Source: Paenibacillus sp. JDR-2 (lineage in GTDB: Bacteria; Bacillota; Bacilli; Paenibacillales; Paenibacillaceae). From it: DNA of 64,000 nt. The stretch spans positions 6,795,501 to 6,859,500 of the forward strand of contig NC_012914.1 of NCBI RefSeq assembly GCF_000023585.1, written 5' to 3'. The notes beneath the pieces are model-generated. The model did not search any database, had not been told where the DNA came from, and saw nothing but the letters and a program-made list of their open reading frames with translations. Shown here piece by piece: positions 34,617 through 43,063 of this stretch (positions are counted from its first letter, which is position 1; the number at the start of each line of letters is the position of its first letter). The position numbers and the translations under genes are program-made.

Positions 34617-36465
34617 CGCCCGTTTTACCTCCTCTAGCAGGCAGTGGAATTGCGATAATAACCGTCGTCCCTTTTCCTAATTCACTTGTAATCCGCAAGC
34701 CGTACGGTTCGCCGTACATTAGAACAATACGGCGGTGCACATTCGGAAGGCCAATCCCTCTTCTGCCCCGCCCTTGCTGCGCCGCATTGTAATTTCGGCC
34801 GGGACTGGAATCCTCAAGCATGGCTTGCAGCTTCTTCAGTTCTTCTTCATCAATGCCAACGCCATTATCTTCAATAACGATACGCAGCTCATTGGCTTCC
34901 TCGTCGGCTATTGTCGATACTCTCAGCAGTCCCGGACGGTCGAGAGGCTCAAGGCCGCTTTTCACCGCGTTCTCGATGACGGGCTGAATCGTCATCTTCG
35001 GAACGATAGCATCGAGCCATATGTTGTCCACCTGAATTTCGGTGCTTACGCGTCCGACCAGACGGTTTTCAATAATCGTCATGTAATGCCTCATTTGCTC
35101 CAGCTCCTGGCGGAGCGTCGTCTTCGAGGCTTCCTCCCAGTCACTGCTGTAACGGAACATGTGGGACAGCGACAAAATAACGCGTCCCAGCCGGTCATTC
35201 TCCCGCTCGTCCAGCATCCAATAAATCATATCCAGCGTATTGTACAGGAAATGCGGGTTCACCTGCGACTGAAGCGCCTGCAGCTCCGCGTTTTTTTCGC
35301 TTATGGAGGAGAGAGTGATTCGCTCAATCAGCTCGTCGATCCGATGAACCATCCGGTTAAAGGAAGAGACCAAGCTGTTTATTTCCTCGAAAGATTTAAC
35401 ATTCACCGCACCCCTGAAATTACCCAGCTCCACCTGCTTCATCTCCCTGATCAAGAGCTTCAGCGGAGAGGATATATTCCGCGAGATCAAGGTTGCCAGC
35501 ATAATCGACAACAAGATAACCGCGATAATGACGGCAAGCAGATACAGTCTCGTCTGAACAAGCTCTTCGCTGATGTCCGTCTTTGGCGTCAGCCCAAACA
35601 CCGTCCATTCCGCCACGGCTGTTTTGGCAGCAACAATTAATTGACTGGTCTTATTATCCACAACGATCTCATTACCCTTAGGTCTAGGCAGCCCATTAAA
35701 AGAAGGTACCGCCTGCGGCTCGCCGGTTGGCTCCATCGACAAATCATCCTGATTTTTATCCGTCGATGCGATTACGCCATTGTTCTTATCAACGATAAAT
35801 ACCCGGCTGTTTGGGCTGATCGACGCGTTAGACAAGGCCGATAGAATCGGATTCGGATCCGACTCGATCAAGACAATGCCAACTGGCTTATAATTATTAA
35901 GATCAAACAGCTGACGTCCAAATACAAATACAGGCTCTGGCAGCATGCTGTTAATAACCGAGCCTTTCATCAAGCCAAGCCATACCATCTCGCCTTTTGA
36001 ATTTTTAAGCTTGCTGTACCAATCAGCAGACGTGTAATCCTGATTGACTAAGCCGGCGAACCGCCGTTCATAGTTGTACAGCTTTCCGCCATTGGTCATG
36101 ACATGGATGCCTATAATATCATCTCGCGAAAAGTATGCGGCTCCAATAATATTCGTAATCGCCCGTTCATTCATGACACTGACGCTTATATTCTTCTCAT
36201 TGTCTGCTTCCTTAAGCAGTCTGGTCAATTCATAGTTACTGTTAAGTGATTTGGTCACGCTGTCATATCCCTCAAGAAGCAGATCAAATAACCCTACCGT
36301 TTGGGAAACGTTCTTCTCCGCAAGATCACTGATCTTTGAATGAATAATCTGGGCTGTCTTCTGATAATAGAGGAAGCTGACCAAGATGAGCAGCGTCATC
36401 ATCGATGAAAACAGCAATAAAAACAACCGATTCTGTATAGAGTGCATTCCGTGATAACGCGCCAA
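34594..36465 (-). CDS. YesM-type sensor histidine kinase
   Basis: A 623-residue kinase. TM1 is LFLLLFSSMMTLLILVSFLYY, followed by a large extracytoplasmic Cache-like sensor, TM2 (LYLLAVIIAVILLSIMLATLI), HAMP, the His_kinase box LQSQVNPHFLYNTLDMIYWML and an ATPase domain (VIENAVKSGLEPLD, EDNGVGIDEEEL, GIGLPNVHRRI). The usual ENAIKHG is changed to ENAVKSG. The start is TTG with AAGGAGG 8 bases upstream. Three hairpin repeats end directly before that ribosome binding site. Pairs with the YesN-type regulator. Confidence 0.92.
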   Translation of the reverse strand: MARYHGMHSIQNRLFLLLFSSMMTLLILVSFLYYQKTAQIIHSKISDLAEKNVSQTVGLFDLLLEGYDSVTKSLNSNYELTRLLKEADNEKNISVSVMNERAITNIIGAAYFSRDDIIGIHVMTNGGKLYNYERRFAGLVNQDYTSADWYSKLKNSKGEMVWLGLMKGSVINSMLPEPVFVFGRQLFDLNNYKPVGIVLIESDPNPILSALSNASISPNSRVFIVDKNNGVIASTDKNQDDLSMEPTGEPQAVPSFNGLPRPKGNEIVVDNKTSQLIVAAKTAVAEWTVFGLTPKTDISEELVQTRLYLLAVIIAVILLSIMLATLISRNISSPLKLLIREMKQVELGNFRGAVNVKSFEEINSLVSSFNRMVHRIDELIERITLSSISEKNAELQALQSQVNPHFLYNTLDMIYWMLDERENDRLGRVILSLSHMFRYSSDWEEASKTTLRQELEQMRHYMTIIENRLVGRVSTEIQVDNIWLDAIVPKMTIQPVIENAVKSGLEPLDRPGLLRVSTIADEEANELRIVIEDNGVGIDEEELKKLQAMLEDSSPGRNYNAAQQGRGRRGIGLPNVHRRIVLMYGEPYGLRITSELGKGTTVIIAIPLPARGGKTGDEHINRG

Positions 36466-36480
36466 CTTTGGATCCTCCTT

Positions 36481-36623
36481 AAAGAATTATCACGCTTTTT
36501 GTGATAATTCTACTTCGTAAGCATCGACTTAAAGAATTATCACGCTTTTTGTGATAATTCTACTTCGTAAGCATCGACTTAAAGAATTATCACGTTCTTT
36601 GTGATAATTCTACTTCGTAAGCA
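36481..36623. repeat. Three tandem 50-bp repeats, each with an 11-bp-stem hairpin
   Basis: Units start at 36481, 36531 and 36581. The first two are identical; the third differs at two loop bases and after base 36623. Each holds AGAATTATCAC, a 7-base loop, and GTGATAATTCT, then a constant stretch beginning TACTTCGTAAGC. On the minus strand the last hairpin is followed directly by the kinase ribosome binding site. They lie in the gap between the permease and kinase genes. Confidence 0.85.
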
Positions 36624-36654
36624 CGAATGCTCATTCCCTCATTGTAACACATGG

Positions 36655-36694
36655 CGAAACGGTTGCGCTGACCCGTGGCAGCGCAACCGTTTCG
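36655..36694. other. Strong 16-bp perfect hairpin without T tract
   Basis: CGAAACGGTTGCGCTG (36655-36670) pairs perfectly with 36679-36694 around an 8-base loop. Neither strand has a good T run, so it is not a clear intrinsic terminator. It lies between the permease terminator and the 50-bp repeats. Confidence 0.6.
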
Positions 36695-36726
36695 TATAGT
36701 AAAAACTTACAAATTGCTTAAAATTC

Positions 36727-36760
36727 AAAAAAGCGGAGAAGGGGATTAACCCTTCACCGC
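36727..36760 (-). terminator. Terminator of the sugar ABC transporter operon
   Basis: On the minus strand GCGGTGAAGGG pairs with CCCTTCTCCGC, with one mismatch, followed by T6. It overlaps the stop codon of the permease gene, so transporter and kinase genes are mostly separate transcripts. Confidence 0.75.
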
Positions 36761-37621
36761 GCCTGCTACCATACCTTTTGTGATCTTATCTGCGAGCAAG
36801 AAGTAAATAATGATAACCGGCAATGCCCCGAGCACGAGGAATGCGCCGATCGCTCCGTAGTTAACCGAATACTGGCTGACGAAGCTGTATACCCCGAACG
36901 GCAATGTTTTCAATCGTTCGGACGAGATAAAGGTTGCTGCCAGGATGTACTCGTTCCAGATGTTGATGAAGGTCAGAATACATACCGTCATCATCGGCGG
37001 AACCGATACCGGCAGGATAATGTTCCAGAATATCCGGAAGACGCCTGCTCCGTCCACGATGGCCGATTCTTCAATTTCATTAGGAATCGACTTCATGAAT
37101 CCGCTAAGAATAAATACGGCAATTGGCGTCTGGAATGCAATGTAAGGCAAGATAAGGGACCAATGCGTATTCAGAATATGCATGTTCTTGAAGATAATCA
37201 TCAGCGGCAGCAGTGTCGCCTGCATCGGAATCATCATCCCGATCAGGAAGACAACCATAACCGCCTGACCGTATTTCCACTTGAAGCGGCTGATGGCAAA
37301 CGATACTAGCGAGCTGAGGAACAAAACGCCAACCATTGTAATCAATGTAACTTTCAAGCTGTTAAGCAGATATTTAACGTAATTGCCCGACTCCATCGCA
37401 GCACTGTAGTTGCCCCACTGCAGAGCATGCGGCAGAGCAAAGAATTGGCCGGACAAAATTTCTTCGTTAGTCTTTAACGAGTAGATAGCCAGCCACAAGA
37501 GCGGATACAATTGGGTGACAATCAGAGCTGACAGAAGAACCCACATCAATATTTTCCCGATCGAAAATTTTCTTTGCGGCTTTATTCTCGGCAGCGCTGC
37601 TGTAGTTGTACTTTGGCTCAT
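36746..37621 (-). CDS. Carbohydrate ABC transporter permease (MalG/CUT1 type)
   Basis: A 291-residue permease with six membrane segments and the EAA loop EIEESAIVDGAGVFRIFWNIILP, which contacts the ATPase. The C-terminal GMVAGAVKG is typical of this family. Second permease of the operon, 18 bases after the MalF-like gene. No ATPase gene is present, as is usual in Paenibacillus, where a shared MsmX-type ATPase serves many CUT1 importers. Confidence 0.93.
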   Translation of the reverse strand: MSQSTTTAALPRIKPQRKFSIGKILMWVLLSALIVTQLYPLLWLAIYSLKTNEEILSGQFFALPHALQWGNYSAAMESGNYVKYLLNSLKVTLITMVGVLFLSSLVSFAISRFKWKYGQAVMVVFLIGMMIPMQATLLPLMIIFKNMHILNTHWSLILPYIAFQTPIAVFILSGFMKSIPNEIEESAIVDGAGVFRIFWNIILPVSVPPMMTVCILTFINIWNEYILAATFISSERLKTLPFGVYSFVSQYSVNYGAIGAFLVLGALPVIIIYFLLADKITKGMVAGAVKG

Positions 37622-37639
37622 AGTCGTATCCCTCCTTCG

Positions 37640-38530
37640 TTACGTGTATTTCCGTTCCAGACGGTTGAATCCATAGTTGATAACCACTGTTGCTACAAGA
37701 CAGACTACAACCAGAATGGCTGCAATGGCACTTCCGTATCCGTATTTCATCGACAAGATTGACATTCTGTACATATGGGTCGCGATAACGTCCGTTGCGT
37801 TACCAGGACCGCCGCCTGTCATAACCATAATCATGTCGAACGATTGCAGCGAGCCGATAAAGGCAAGGACAATCGAAATCTTGAAGATCGGAACGTTCAT
37901 TGGCAAGGTAATATACCAGTCAGCTTTCAAGCCTTCAGCGCCATCAATTTTGGCTGCCTCATAAATATCCGACGGAATGTTCTGAATACCCGTAAACTGG
38001 ATGAGAGTGTGATAACCAAGGTATTGCCACAAAGCAACGAAGTACAAGCTGTACATCGCGATATCTGGATCCGTCAACCACTGCTGGGACCAGCTGTGCA
38101 GGCCTACCCAGTCAAGTACCTGGTTAAGCATTCCGCCCATGGACGCAGGGTTGTAGATTGTTTTCCAAAGTTGTCCGATAATAACAACCGACAAAATTAC
38201 CGGCATAAAATAACTGGATACAAGGAAATTCGGCTTCTTTACGAAGCGGCTAAGCAAGATTGCGACAAACAAAGCGATTGGAATTTCAAGCATGGAAAAT
38301 ACAGCAAACATCAGGGTATGGCGTACAGCTGGCCAAAATACGGCATCATGGAATAACAATTTGTTGAAGTTGTCCAGACCGATAAATTTTGAAGCGCCGA
38401 TCCCGTTCCATTCAAGCGTGCTGGTATACAAGGAAACGATGATTGGAACAAAAACCAGACAGACATAGAGTATCAAACACGGCAGCACGAACAGCGCTAT
38501 CGTTAACTTCGAAACCTTCAGTACGTTCAT
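37640..38530 (-). CDS. Carbohydrate ABC transporter permease (MalF/CUT1 type)
   Basis: A 296-residue permease with six membrane segments. The EAA loop reads DIYEAAKIDGAEGLKADWYITLP, followed by MTGGGPGNATDVIATHMYRM, the GGGP motif of MalF/UgpA-type proteins. It forms a heterodimeric channel with the MalG-like protein. It lies 118 bases after the binding-protein gene, with a terminator hairpin between them that probably lowers permease expression relative to the binding protein. Confidence 0.93.
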   Translation of the reverse strand: MNVLKVSKLTIALFVLPCLILYVCLVFVPIIVSLYTSTLEWNGIGASKFIGLDNFNKLLFHDAVFWPAVRHTLMFAVFSMLEIPIALFVAILLSRFVKKPNFLVSSYFMPVILSVVIIGQLWKTIYNPASMGGMLNQVLDWVGLHSWSQQWLTDPDIAMYSLYFVALWQYLGYHTLIQFTGIQNIPSDIYEAAKIDGAEGLKADWYITLPMNVPIFKISIVLAFIGSLQSFDMIMVMTGGGPGNATDVIATHMYRMSILSMKYGYGSAIAAILVVVCLVATVVINYGFNRLERKYT

Positions 38531-38576
38531 CTCGTGTGCCCTCCTATCTTTTAGCTATTTTTTTAACATCCGTACA

Positions 38577-38604
38577 AAAGGGGTTCCTGGGAGAGAACCC
38601 CTTT
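38577..38604 (-). terminator. Internal terminator between binding protein and permease genes
   Basis: AAAGGGGTTC (38577-38586) pairs perfectly with GAACCCCTTT (38595-38604), and the minus strand continues TTTTG. Such partial terminators raise binding-protein output over permeases. Confidence 0.7.
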
Positions 38605-38648
38605 CGCACAGTGTGCAGCTTTTTATATTTCTATCTTTTGTTTAAAAA

Positions 38649-40022
38649 TTATTTATTGCTTTCGTAAGCTGTTTGGTGCTCTTTTGCAACTTCTGCCGAA
38701 TCTTTCTTCTGAACGAAGATGTTTTGGAGAGAAGTCAAGTGGCCTTGAGAAGTACCAGGGTTCATTGTGTTATCGAACGACAGGTCGCCGCCTTTAACAT
38801 CTTTGAACAGGTCCAGTACACTGATCGCCATGTCGGAGTATCCGGCAGCTTTGAAGTCGCCGTCAACTTTTTGCGCAAGACCTACAGCGCCTTTAACCGC
38901 AAACGCTTCTTTAGGGAAGTTCAGCATGAAGTAGTTCAGGAAATCTTTTGTTTCTTGCAGGTGTTTGCTGTCTGCAGAGATCGCGAATGCGGAACCTGGA
39001 GCAAGCATGAATTGGTTAGGGTCGCCTTTGCCGTTTACAGTAGGGAATTTGAATACGCCTACTTTATCCTTCAAAGCTTCGGATGTTTCGATACCGCCAG
39101 TTGCCCACGAACCCATGTAGTACATGGCAGCTTTACCCGTTTTGAAAATGTTCTCGCCAGCGTTATAGTCGAACGATGTAACGCCTTCTTGGAACGCTCC
39201 TGCTTGAATCAGGTTTTGCATAGCGTCTACAGCTTCAACGAATGCTGGATCTTCGAATGTTTTCTTTCCAGCTACAACATCAGACAGGAAGCCAGGGCCG
39301 CCGTTTGTGCGAAGCAGGATGTTCATGAACAGGAACGAACCCGTCCAAGTATCTTTTTCACCGATTGCCATTGGCTGGATGCCTTTAGCTTTCAGGGTTT
39401 TAACGTCTGCGATCATTTCTTCGAATGTTGTCGGCGGGTTAGCGATGCCAGCTTGTTGGAACAGATCTTTGTTGTAGTAAACAACGCCGATGTTGTTGCC
39501 GTCCGGCAATGCGTACAAGTTATTGTCGAATGTATAGAAGTCAAGAACGCCTTCTTGGAATGTATCCTTCAGGCCGTTTTGCTCAACCATGTCGTTCAGC
39601 GGTGCAAACAGTTTTGCATCAACGTACGGCTGCATTTGAGCTGCCGGGTTAACGATTGTGATGTCCGGCACTTCATGCGAAGCTGCTTGCGTTTTCAGCT
39701 TTTGCTTTTGTTGGTCGGTATTCAAGGAGTCCAGCTCGATCTTCACGTTTGGATGATCAGTTTCGTATTGTTTTACGATCTTTTTCATCATGCCGTTTTT
39801 CGGATCCGTTGGATCTGGATAAATGTTTTGGAAAGTAATCGTAACTTTCTCGTTGCTTGCCGGCTTCTCTGTAGCCGCGTTAGTCGCTCCCGCATTGTTG
39901 GAAGCGCCGGAGTTGGCATTTTTATCGCCGTTATTGCTATTAGAGCCGCATGCTGTCAAGCTGATTGCCAAGGAACCTGCAAGTACAAGACCAAGAACGC
40001 TCTTCATATTCATTTTAGCCAT
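38649..40022 (-). CDS. Extracellular solute-binding lipoprotein (sugar, CUT1)
   Basis: A 457-residue lipoprotein. The signal and lipobox LAGSLAISLTACGS are followed by a low-complexity Asn/Gly/Ala linker and a family 1 binding-protein domain (VTITFQNIYPDPTDPKNGMM, GDTW-like IGEKDTWTGSF, AAMYYMGSWATGG, PGSAFAISADSKHLQETKDF). It delivers sugar to the two permeases. A promoter with 17-bp spacing lies just upstream. The sugar is unknown; the YesM/YesN pair downstream probably senses it. Confidence 0.93.
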   Translation of the reverse strand: MAKMNMKSVLGLVLAGSLAISLTACGSNSNNGDKNANSGASNNAGATNAATEKPASNEKVTITFQNIYPDPTDPKNGMMKKIVKQYETDHPNVKIELDSLNTDQQKQKLKTQAASHEVPDITIVNPAAQMQPYVDAKLFAPLNDMVEQNGLKDTFQEGVLDFYTFDNNLYALPDGNNIGVVYYNKDLFQQAGIANPPTTFEEMIADVKTLKAKGIQPMAIGEKDTWTGSFLFMNILLRTNGGPGFLSDVVAGKKTFEDPAFVEAVDAMQNLIQAGAFQEGVTSFDYNAGENIFKTGKAAMYYMGSWATGGIETSEALKDKVGVFKFPTVNGKGDPNQFMLAPGSAFAISADSKHLQETKDFLNYFMLNFPKEAFAVKGAVGLAQKVDGDFKAAGYSDMAISVLDLFKDVKGGDLSFDNTMNPGTSQGHLTSLQNIFVQKKDSAEVAKEHQTAYESNK

Positions 40023-40052
40023 TTGTTTATCCCCCTTGTTTGTGATGCTTTT

Positions 40053-40081
40053 ATTATCGTGAAATCTGCAAACCCTTACAA
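40053..40081 (-). promoter_or_regulatory. Promoter of the sugar transporter operon
   Basis: On the minus strand TTGTAA (40081-40076), a 17-bp spacer and GATAAT (40058-40053) precede the binding-protein gene, with AAGGGGG and ATG following. I see no clear operator; most of the rest of the 40082-40256 gap shows nothing recognisable. Confidence 0.5.
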
Positions 40082-40247
40082 TGTGTGAACTTAGGATATC
40101 AGGTAGGTTTTCTTTAGGTCTTGAGATTCCCCACCTTGAAATAGCCCACTCGAATACTGTCGAACTTTACTGAACCGTGCGGTTATTATTTGTTGCTTCC
40201 TGCCTCGAAATCCCTTCCGGAACGGATTTCCAGGTTATGCGCTGACG

Positions 40248-40294
40248 GAAAAAAAAAGCTGCATCCCGGGTCCGGTTGACCAAGGGATGCAGCT
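40248..40294 (-). terminator. Terminator of the polysaccharide deacetylase gene
   Basis: AGCTGCATCCC (40257-40267) pairs perfectly with GGGATGCAGCT (40284-40294). The minus strand then has a run of nine T. Confidence 0.85.
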
Positions 40295-40316
40295 ATTCTA
40301 TTGGGAATCGATTATT

Positions 40317-41531
40317 TTAAACCGCTGTAATTTTGTATTGCTTCTTGTGCTTGCTCCAGCTGAGCTTCATGCCTTTCATCTTGCAGTACTCCTTTAGCGG
40401 AATCATCACGCCATTAGGTCCTTTGTAGGGCTGCTCCGTAAAGGCCGCGGTCTGGCCGTCCATATGAACCATAACAGGAGCGTTCTCCAGATCCAGCGCC
40501 TTCAGCTTCTCCATCAGCTGTTTGGCCGACTCCCCTTCCCTCGCTCCGTTCACGCGGAAGCCGTTTGTCTGCCCGCGGCCGTTGATTCCTTCCTTAACCG
40601 TAAAGGACAACGAAATACCTACTTCCTTCAAAATATCCAGTACTTCCGCATTATAAGCCCCGTAAGGAAACGCGATAATGCCCTTTGTATTGCCAAGCTC
40701 TGCTTTCAAGTGCTGTTCCGCTTTCTCGAGATCCGTCTTCACCCGGTTATGATATTCCTCATCCGTCTCGACACGCTGTTCTTTCTTCAAATATTGGTGG
40801 CGGGTCAGCACAGGCTTCGTCAAGCCGTCCGCGCGCATAACGCCGTATTTGTGGCTGTCATAAGTATGGTTATAGAAGGACATGCCGGACTTTTGCATCT
40901 CGCGCATTTGGGTCCAGGTCATTTTCGGACGGCCGACCTGCTTCGGTTTATCCGCATTGTCCGCACCGGAGACAATCACGAAATTAACCGCAGGATAGTT
41001 ATGCTGCTTCAGCACCGGAAAGGCCTTCGTATAGAAGCTCTCATAACCGTCGTCAAAAGTCAGCAGTACCGCATTAGCCGGCACATTGCCTTTATTCGCG
41101 ATAAAATCCGCATATTGATCGATGGAAATGACATGGAATCCGTCTGCCTTCAGCAGTTCCATCTGTTCCTTGAACACATCAAGCGAAATAGCCGACTCGG
41201 CCTCCGCGTTATTGGTTTTCTTCGCCGTCTTATCCGATAGATCATGATACATCAGTACGGCAACCTTGTCCGAATAGTAAGTTCCGTTTGTTCCCGGATT
41301 CTCCAGCGTCCACTCCAGCTTGGATTTAAAGGTCGACTCCAGGAATGCGGCCGGCACCATCGGTTCGCCGTCAACCAGATCCACGGCAGGCGGCTGCTTT
41401 AGCTTCTCGCCGTTCACATAGAAGCTGACCGATTTATTGCTTTCCGGCACGGAACAAGCAACAGCTAGGAGCCCTAAACAAATGAGCAATAGAATAACAT
41501 TAGTCCAAAGAGCTACACGGGCACGAATCAT
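40317..41531 (-). CDS. Lipoprotein polysaccharide deacetylase (NodB) with split copper-amine-oxidase-like domain
   Basis: A 404-residue protein. A signal and lipobox (NVILLLICLGLLAVACS) precede VNGEKLKQPPAVDLVDGEPMVPAAFLEST, which looks like the first half of a Cu_amine_oxidN1 domain. Then comes the NodB deacetylase domain (VAVLMYHDLS, LLTFDDGY, NHTYDSH, IAFPYGAYN), and finally GVMIPLKEYCKMKGMKLSW, which looks like the other half. It should deacetylate wall or capsule polysaccharide at the membrane surface. The start at 41531 follows GGGGG by 10 bases; upstream in-frame codons lack a signal. Confidence 0.85.
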   Translation of the reverse strand: MIRARVALWTNVILLLICLGLLAVACSVPESNKSVSFYVNGEKLKQPPAVDLVDGEPMVPAAFLESTFKSKLEWTLENPGTNGTYYSDKVAVLMYHDLSDKTAKKTNNAEAESAISLDVFKEQMELLKADGFHVISIDQYADFIANKGNVPANAVLLTFDDGYESFYTKAFPVLKQHNYPAVNFVIVSGADNADKPKQVGRPKMTWTQMREMQKSGMSFYNHTYDSHKYGVMRADGLTKPVLTRHQYLKKEQRVETDEEYHNRVKTDLEKAEQHLKAELGNTKGIIAFPYGAYNAEVLDILKEVGISLSFTVKEGINGRGQTNGFRVNGAREGESAKQLMEKLKALDLENAPVMVHMDGQTAAFTEQPYKGPNGVMIPLKEYCKMKGMKLSWSKHKKQYKITAV

Positions 41532-41708
41532 TGACTTACTTCCCCCTAAATAAACAATCCATTTCATAGTTTTACAAATACTGGACATCATTAGACAAAA
41601 AAAATATCCGCGATCTAGTACAACTATTAAACGCAACATATCACTGGAATGTTGCTCCATTATGATAATTTTTTAATGTACAATTCATTATATAGGGAGG
41701 GGATTGAA

Positions 41709-42338
41709 ATGAAAATCGCTATTTTCGGGGCAACCGGCCGGGTCGGACGTATGGTTACGGCTCTTGCGCTCCGCGACGGACATACGGTGAAAGCTCTTGT
41801 GCGGACACCGGATAAATTAAAGGGGCTGGCGGACAGCTCACCAGGACTGACACTCGCGGAAGGGAATGCGGCTTCCGCCGAGGCCCTCGCCGAAACCGTA
41901 TCCGGGGCAGATGCCGTCATCAGCGCATTAAGCACCGACGGCGGCTCCCTCTTATCGGACAGCTTCCCGCTTATCCTCGAAGCCATGAAACGGCTTGAGA
42001 TCAAACGGATTGTCGCCATTGGCACGGCGGGAGTACTGGATAGCCGGACTGAACCGGGCTTGCTGCGGTATCAATCCAGCGAATCAAGAAGAACGCTCAC
42101 CCGGGCCGCCGAGGAGCATCATGCGGTGCTCCGGCTGCTGGAGGAATCAGAGCTGGATTGGACGCTGGTCTGCCCGACTTATTTGCCGGACGGTCCGGCC
42201 GAAGGAGGCTACCGGTCAGAGCGCGGCTACCTGCCGGAGAATGGGACCCGGATTACGACAGGCGACACGGCCGAATTCGCCTATGCTCAGCTGTTTAGCA
42301 GCCAGTATGTAAGAATGAAGGCGGGTATTGCCTATTAG
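41709..42338 (+). CDS. NAD(P)H-binding protein, NmrA/SDR-like
   Basis: A 209-residue Rossmann protein with MKIAIFGATGRVGRMV as dinucleotide site and GADAVISALSTDGGSLLSD. SGWTxxRP-like LDWTLVCPTYLPDG marks the atypical SDR (YwnB/YhfK-like) group. Such proteins act as NADPH-dependent reductases or redox sensors; the substrate is unknown. GGGAGGGG precedes the ATG at 41709. It is divergent from the deacetylase gene. Confidence 0.88.
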   Translation: MKIAIFGATGRVGRMVTALALRDGHTVKALVRTPDKLKGLADSSPGLTLAEGNAASAEALAETVSGADAVISALSTDGGSLLSDSFPLILEAMKRLEIKRIVAIGTAGVLDSRTEPGLLRYQSSESRRTLTRAAEEHHAVLRLLEESELDWTLVCPTYLPDGPAEGGYRSERGYLPENGTRITTGDTAEFAYAQLFSSQYVRMKAGIAY

Positions 42339-42341
42339 AAG

Positions 42342-42388
42342 AAAAAGCCGGGCTTTCGCGTTCCATACGCAAAGCCCGGCTTTTTTCC
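42342..42388. terminator. Bidirectional terminator between SDR and peroxidase genes
   Basis: AAAAAGCCGGGCTTT (42342-42356) pairs with AAAGCCCGGCTTTTT further on, with extra CGC/GCG pairs near the loop. A and T runs on the two sides serve both convergent genes. Confidence 0.9.
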
Positions 42389-42395
42389 AGGAAAA

Positions 42396-42878
42396 TTACT
42401 TGCTAAGCAAGGCTTGGATCTCGGAATCAATTCGCTCCGGCGTCACGTTTGGACCAAACCGCTTCACGACTTTGCCTTCCTTGTTCACAAGGAATTTCGT
42501 AAAGTTCCATTTAATGCGCTTCGAACCAAGGATACCTCGTGCATCCTTCTTCAGCTTCTGGAACAGGGGATGCGCAGTGTCTCCGTTAACGTCGATTCTC
42601 GCGTAGAGCGGGAAATTCACGCCAAAGTTCAGCTCGCAGGACTGCGCGATCTCCGCGTTATTCTCGAGCTCTTGATTCATAAACTGGCTGCTCGGGAAGC
42701 CTAATACCGCAAAGCCCTTCTCTTTGTACGTGTCATGAAGCTTCTGCAGTCCTTTGAACTGCGGAGCAAATCCGCACTTGGTCGCCGTATTTACGATTAG
42801 CAGCACTTGGCCTTCGTACGGAGCTAGCGTTTGTTTCTCGCCTTTAATCGTGTTGACTTCAATATTGTATAAGGACAT
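42396..42878 (-). CDS. Glutathione peroxidase family thiol peroxidase
   Basis: A 160-residue protein with peroxidatic Cys35 (NTATKCGFAPQ), Gln65 (FPSSQF), Trp124 and Asn125 (KWNFTKFL), and a second Cys81 that can act as resolving cysteine. It is therefore a thioredoxin-dependent, Cys-type enzyme like B. subtilis BsaA, reducing organic hydroperoxides. It is divergent from an OhrR-like regulator, and its consensus promoter overlaps a putative OhrR box. Confidence 0.93.
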   Translation of the reverse strand: MSLYNIEVNTIKGEKQTLAPYEGQVLLIVNTATKCGFAPQFKGLQKLHDTYKEKGFAVLGFPSSQFMNQELENNAEIAQSCELNFGVNFPLYARIDVNGDTAHPLFQKLKKDARGILGSKRIKWNFTKFLVNKEGKVVKRFGPNVTPERIDSEIQALLSK

Positions 42879-42910
42879 CTTTGATGCAACTCCTTTAAGA
42901 TGAATTGTTA

Positions 42911-42947
42911 TTAATTAAATTGTATGCAATTTATATAGCAATGTCAA
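42911..42947 (-). promoter_or_regulatory. Peroxidase promoter with OhrR-like box
   Basis: On the minus strand TTGACA (42947-42942), a 17-bp spacer and TACAAT (42924-42919) form a near-perfect promoter. The segment TTGCATACAATTTAATTAA resembles the Bacillus OhrR site (TACAATTAAATTGTATACAA type) and covers the -10 region. Confidence 0.7.
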
Positions 42948-42965
42948 ATACCGAATTTTTCTTTT

Positions 42966-43030
42966 TTGACACGTTTTAGAGGCGGTGCTACAATACAGTC
43001 ACCCAATTAATTTGCATACAATTTATATAG
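42966..43030 (+). promoter_or_regulatory. ohrR promoter with downstream OhrR-like box
   Basis: TTGACA (42966-42971), a 17-bp spacer and TACAAT (42989-42994). The box AATTAATTTGCATACAATTT (43005-43024) follows at the expected transcript start. It shares ATACAATTTATATAG-like sequence with the peroxidase-side box. Confidence 0.65.
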
Positions 43031-43063
43031 AGAAGATAAATCAATAAAGGGGCTGCTGCCGTT

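Noticed and set aside
36481..36623. CRISPR array
   Set aside because: Repeats are contiguous with no unique spacers, only three units exist, and no cas gene is in the window.
38673..40088. 471-codon open frame on the plus strand opposite the solute-binding protein gene
   Set aside because: It is the antisense of a well-supported lipoprotein gene, has Cys/Phe/Arg-rich composition with no family motif, and lacks a ribosome binding site. Codon bias of the real gene explains the lack of stops.
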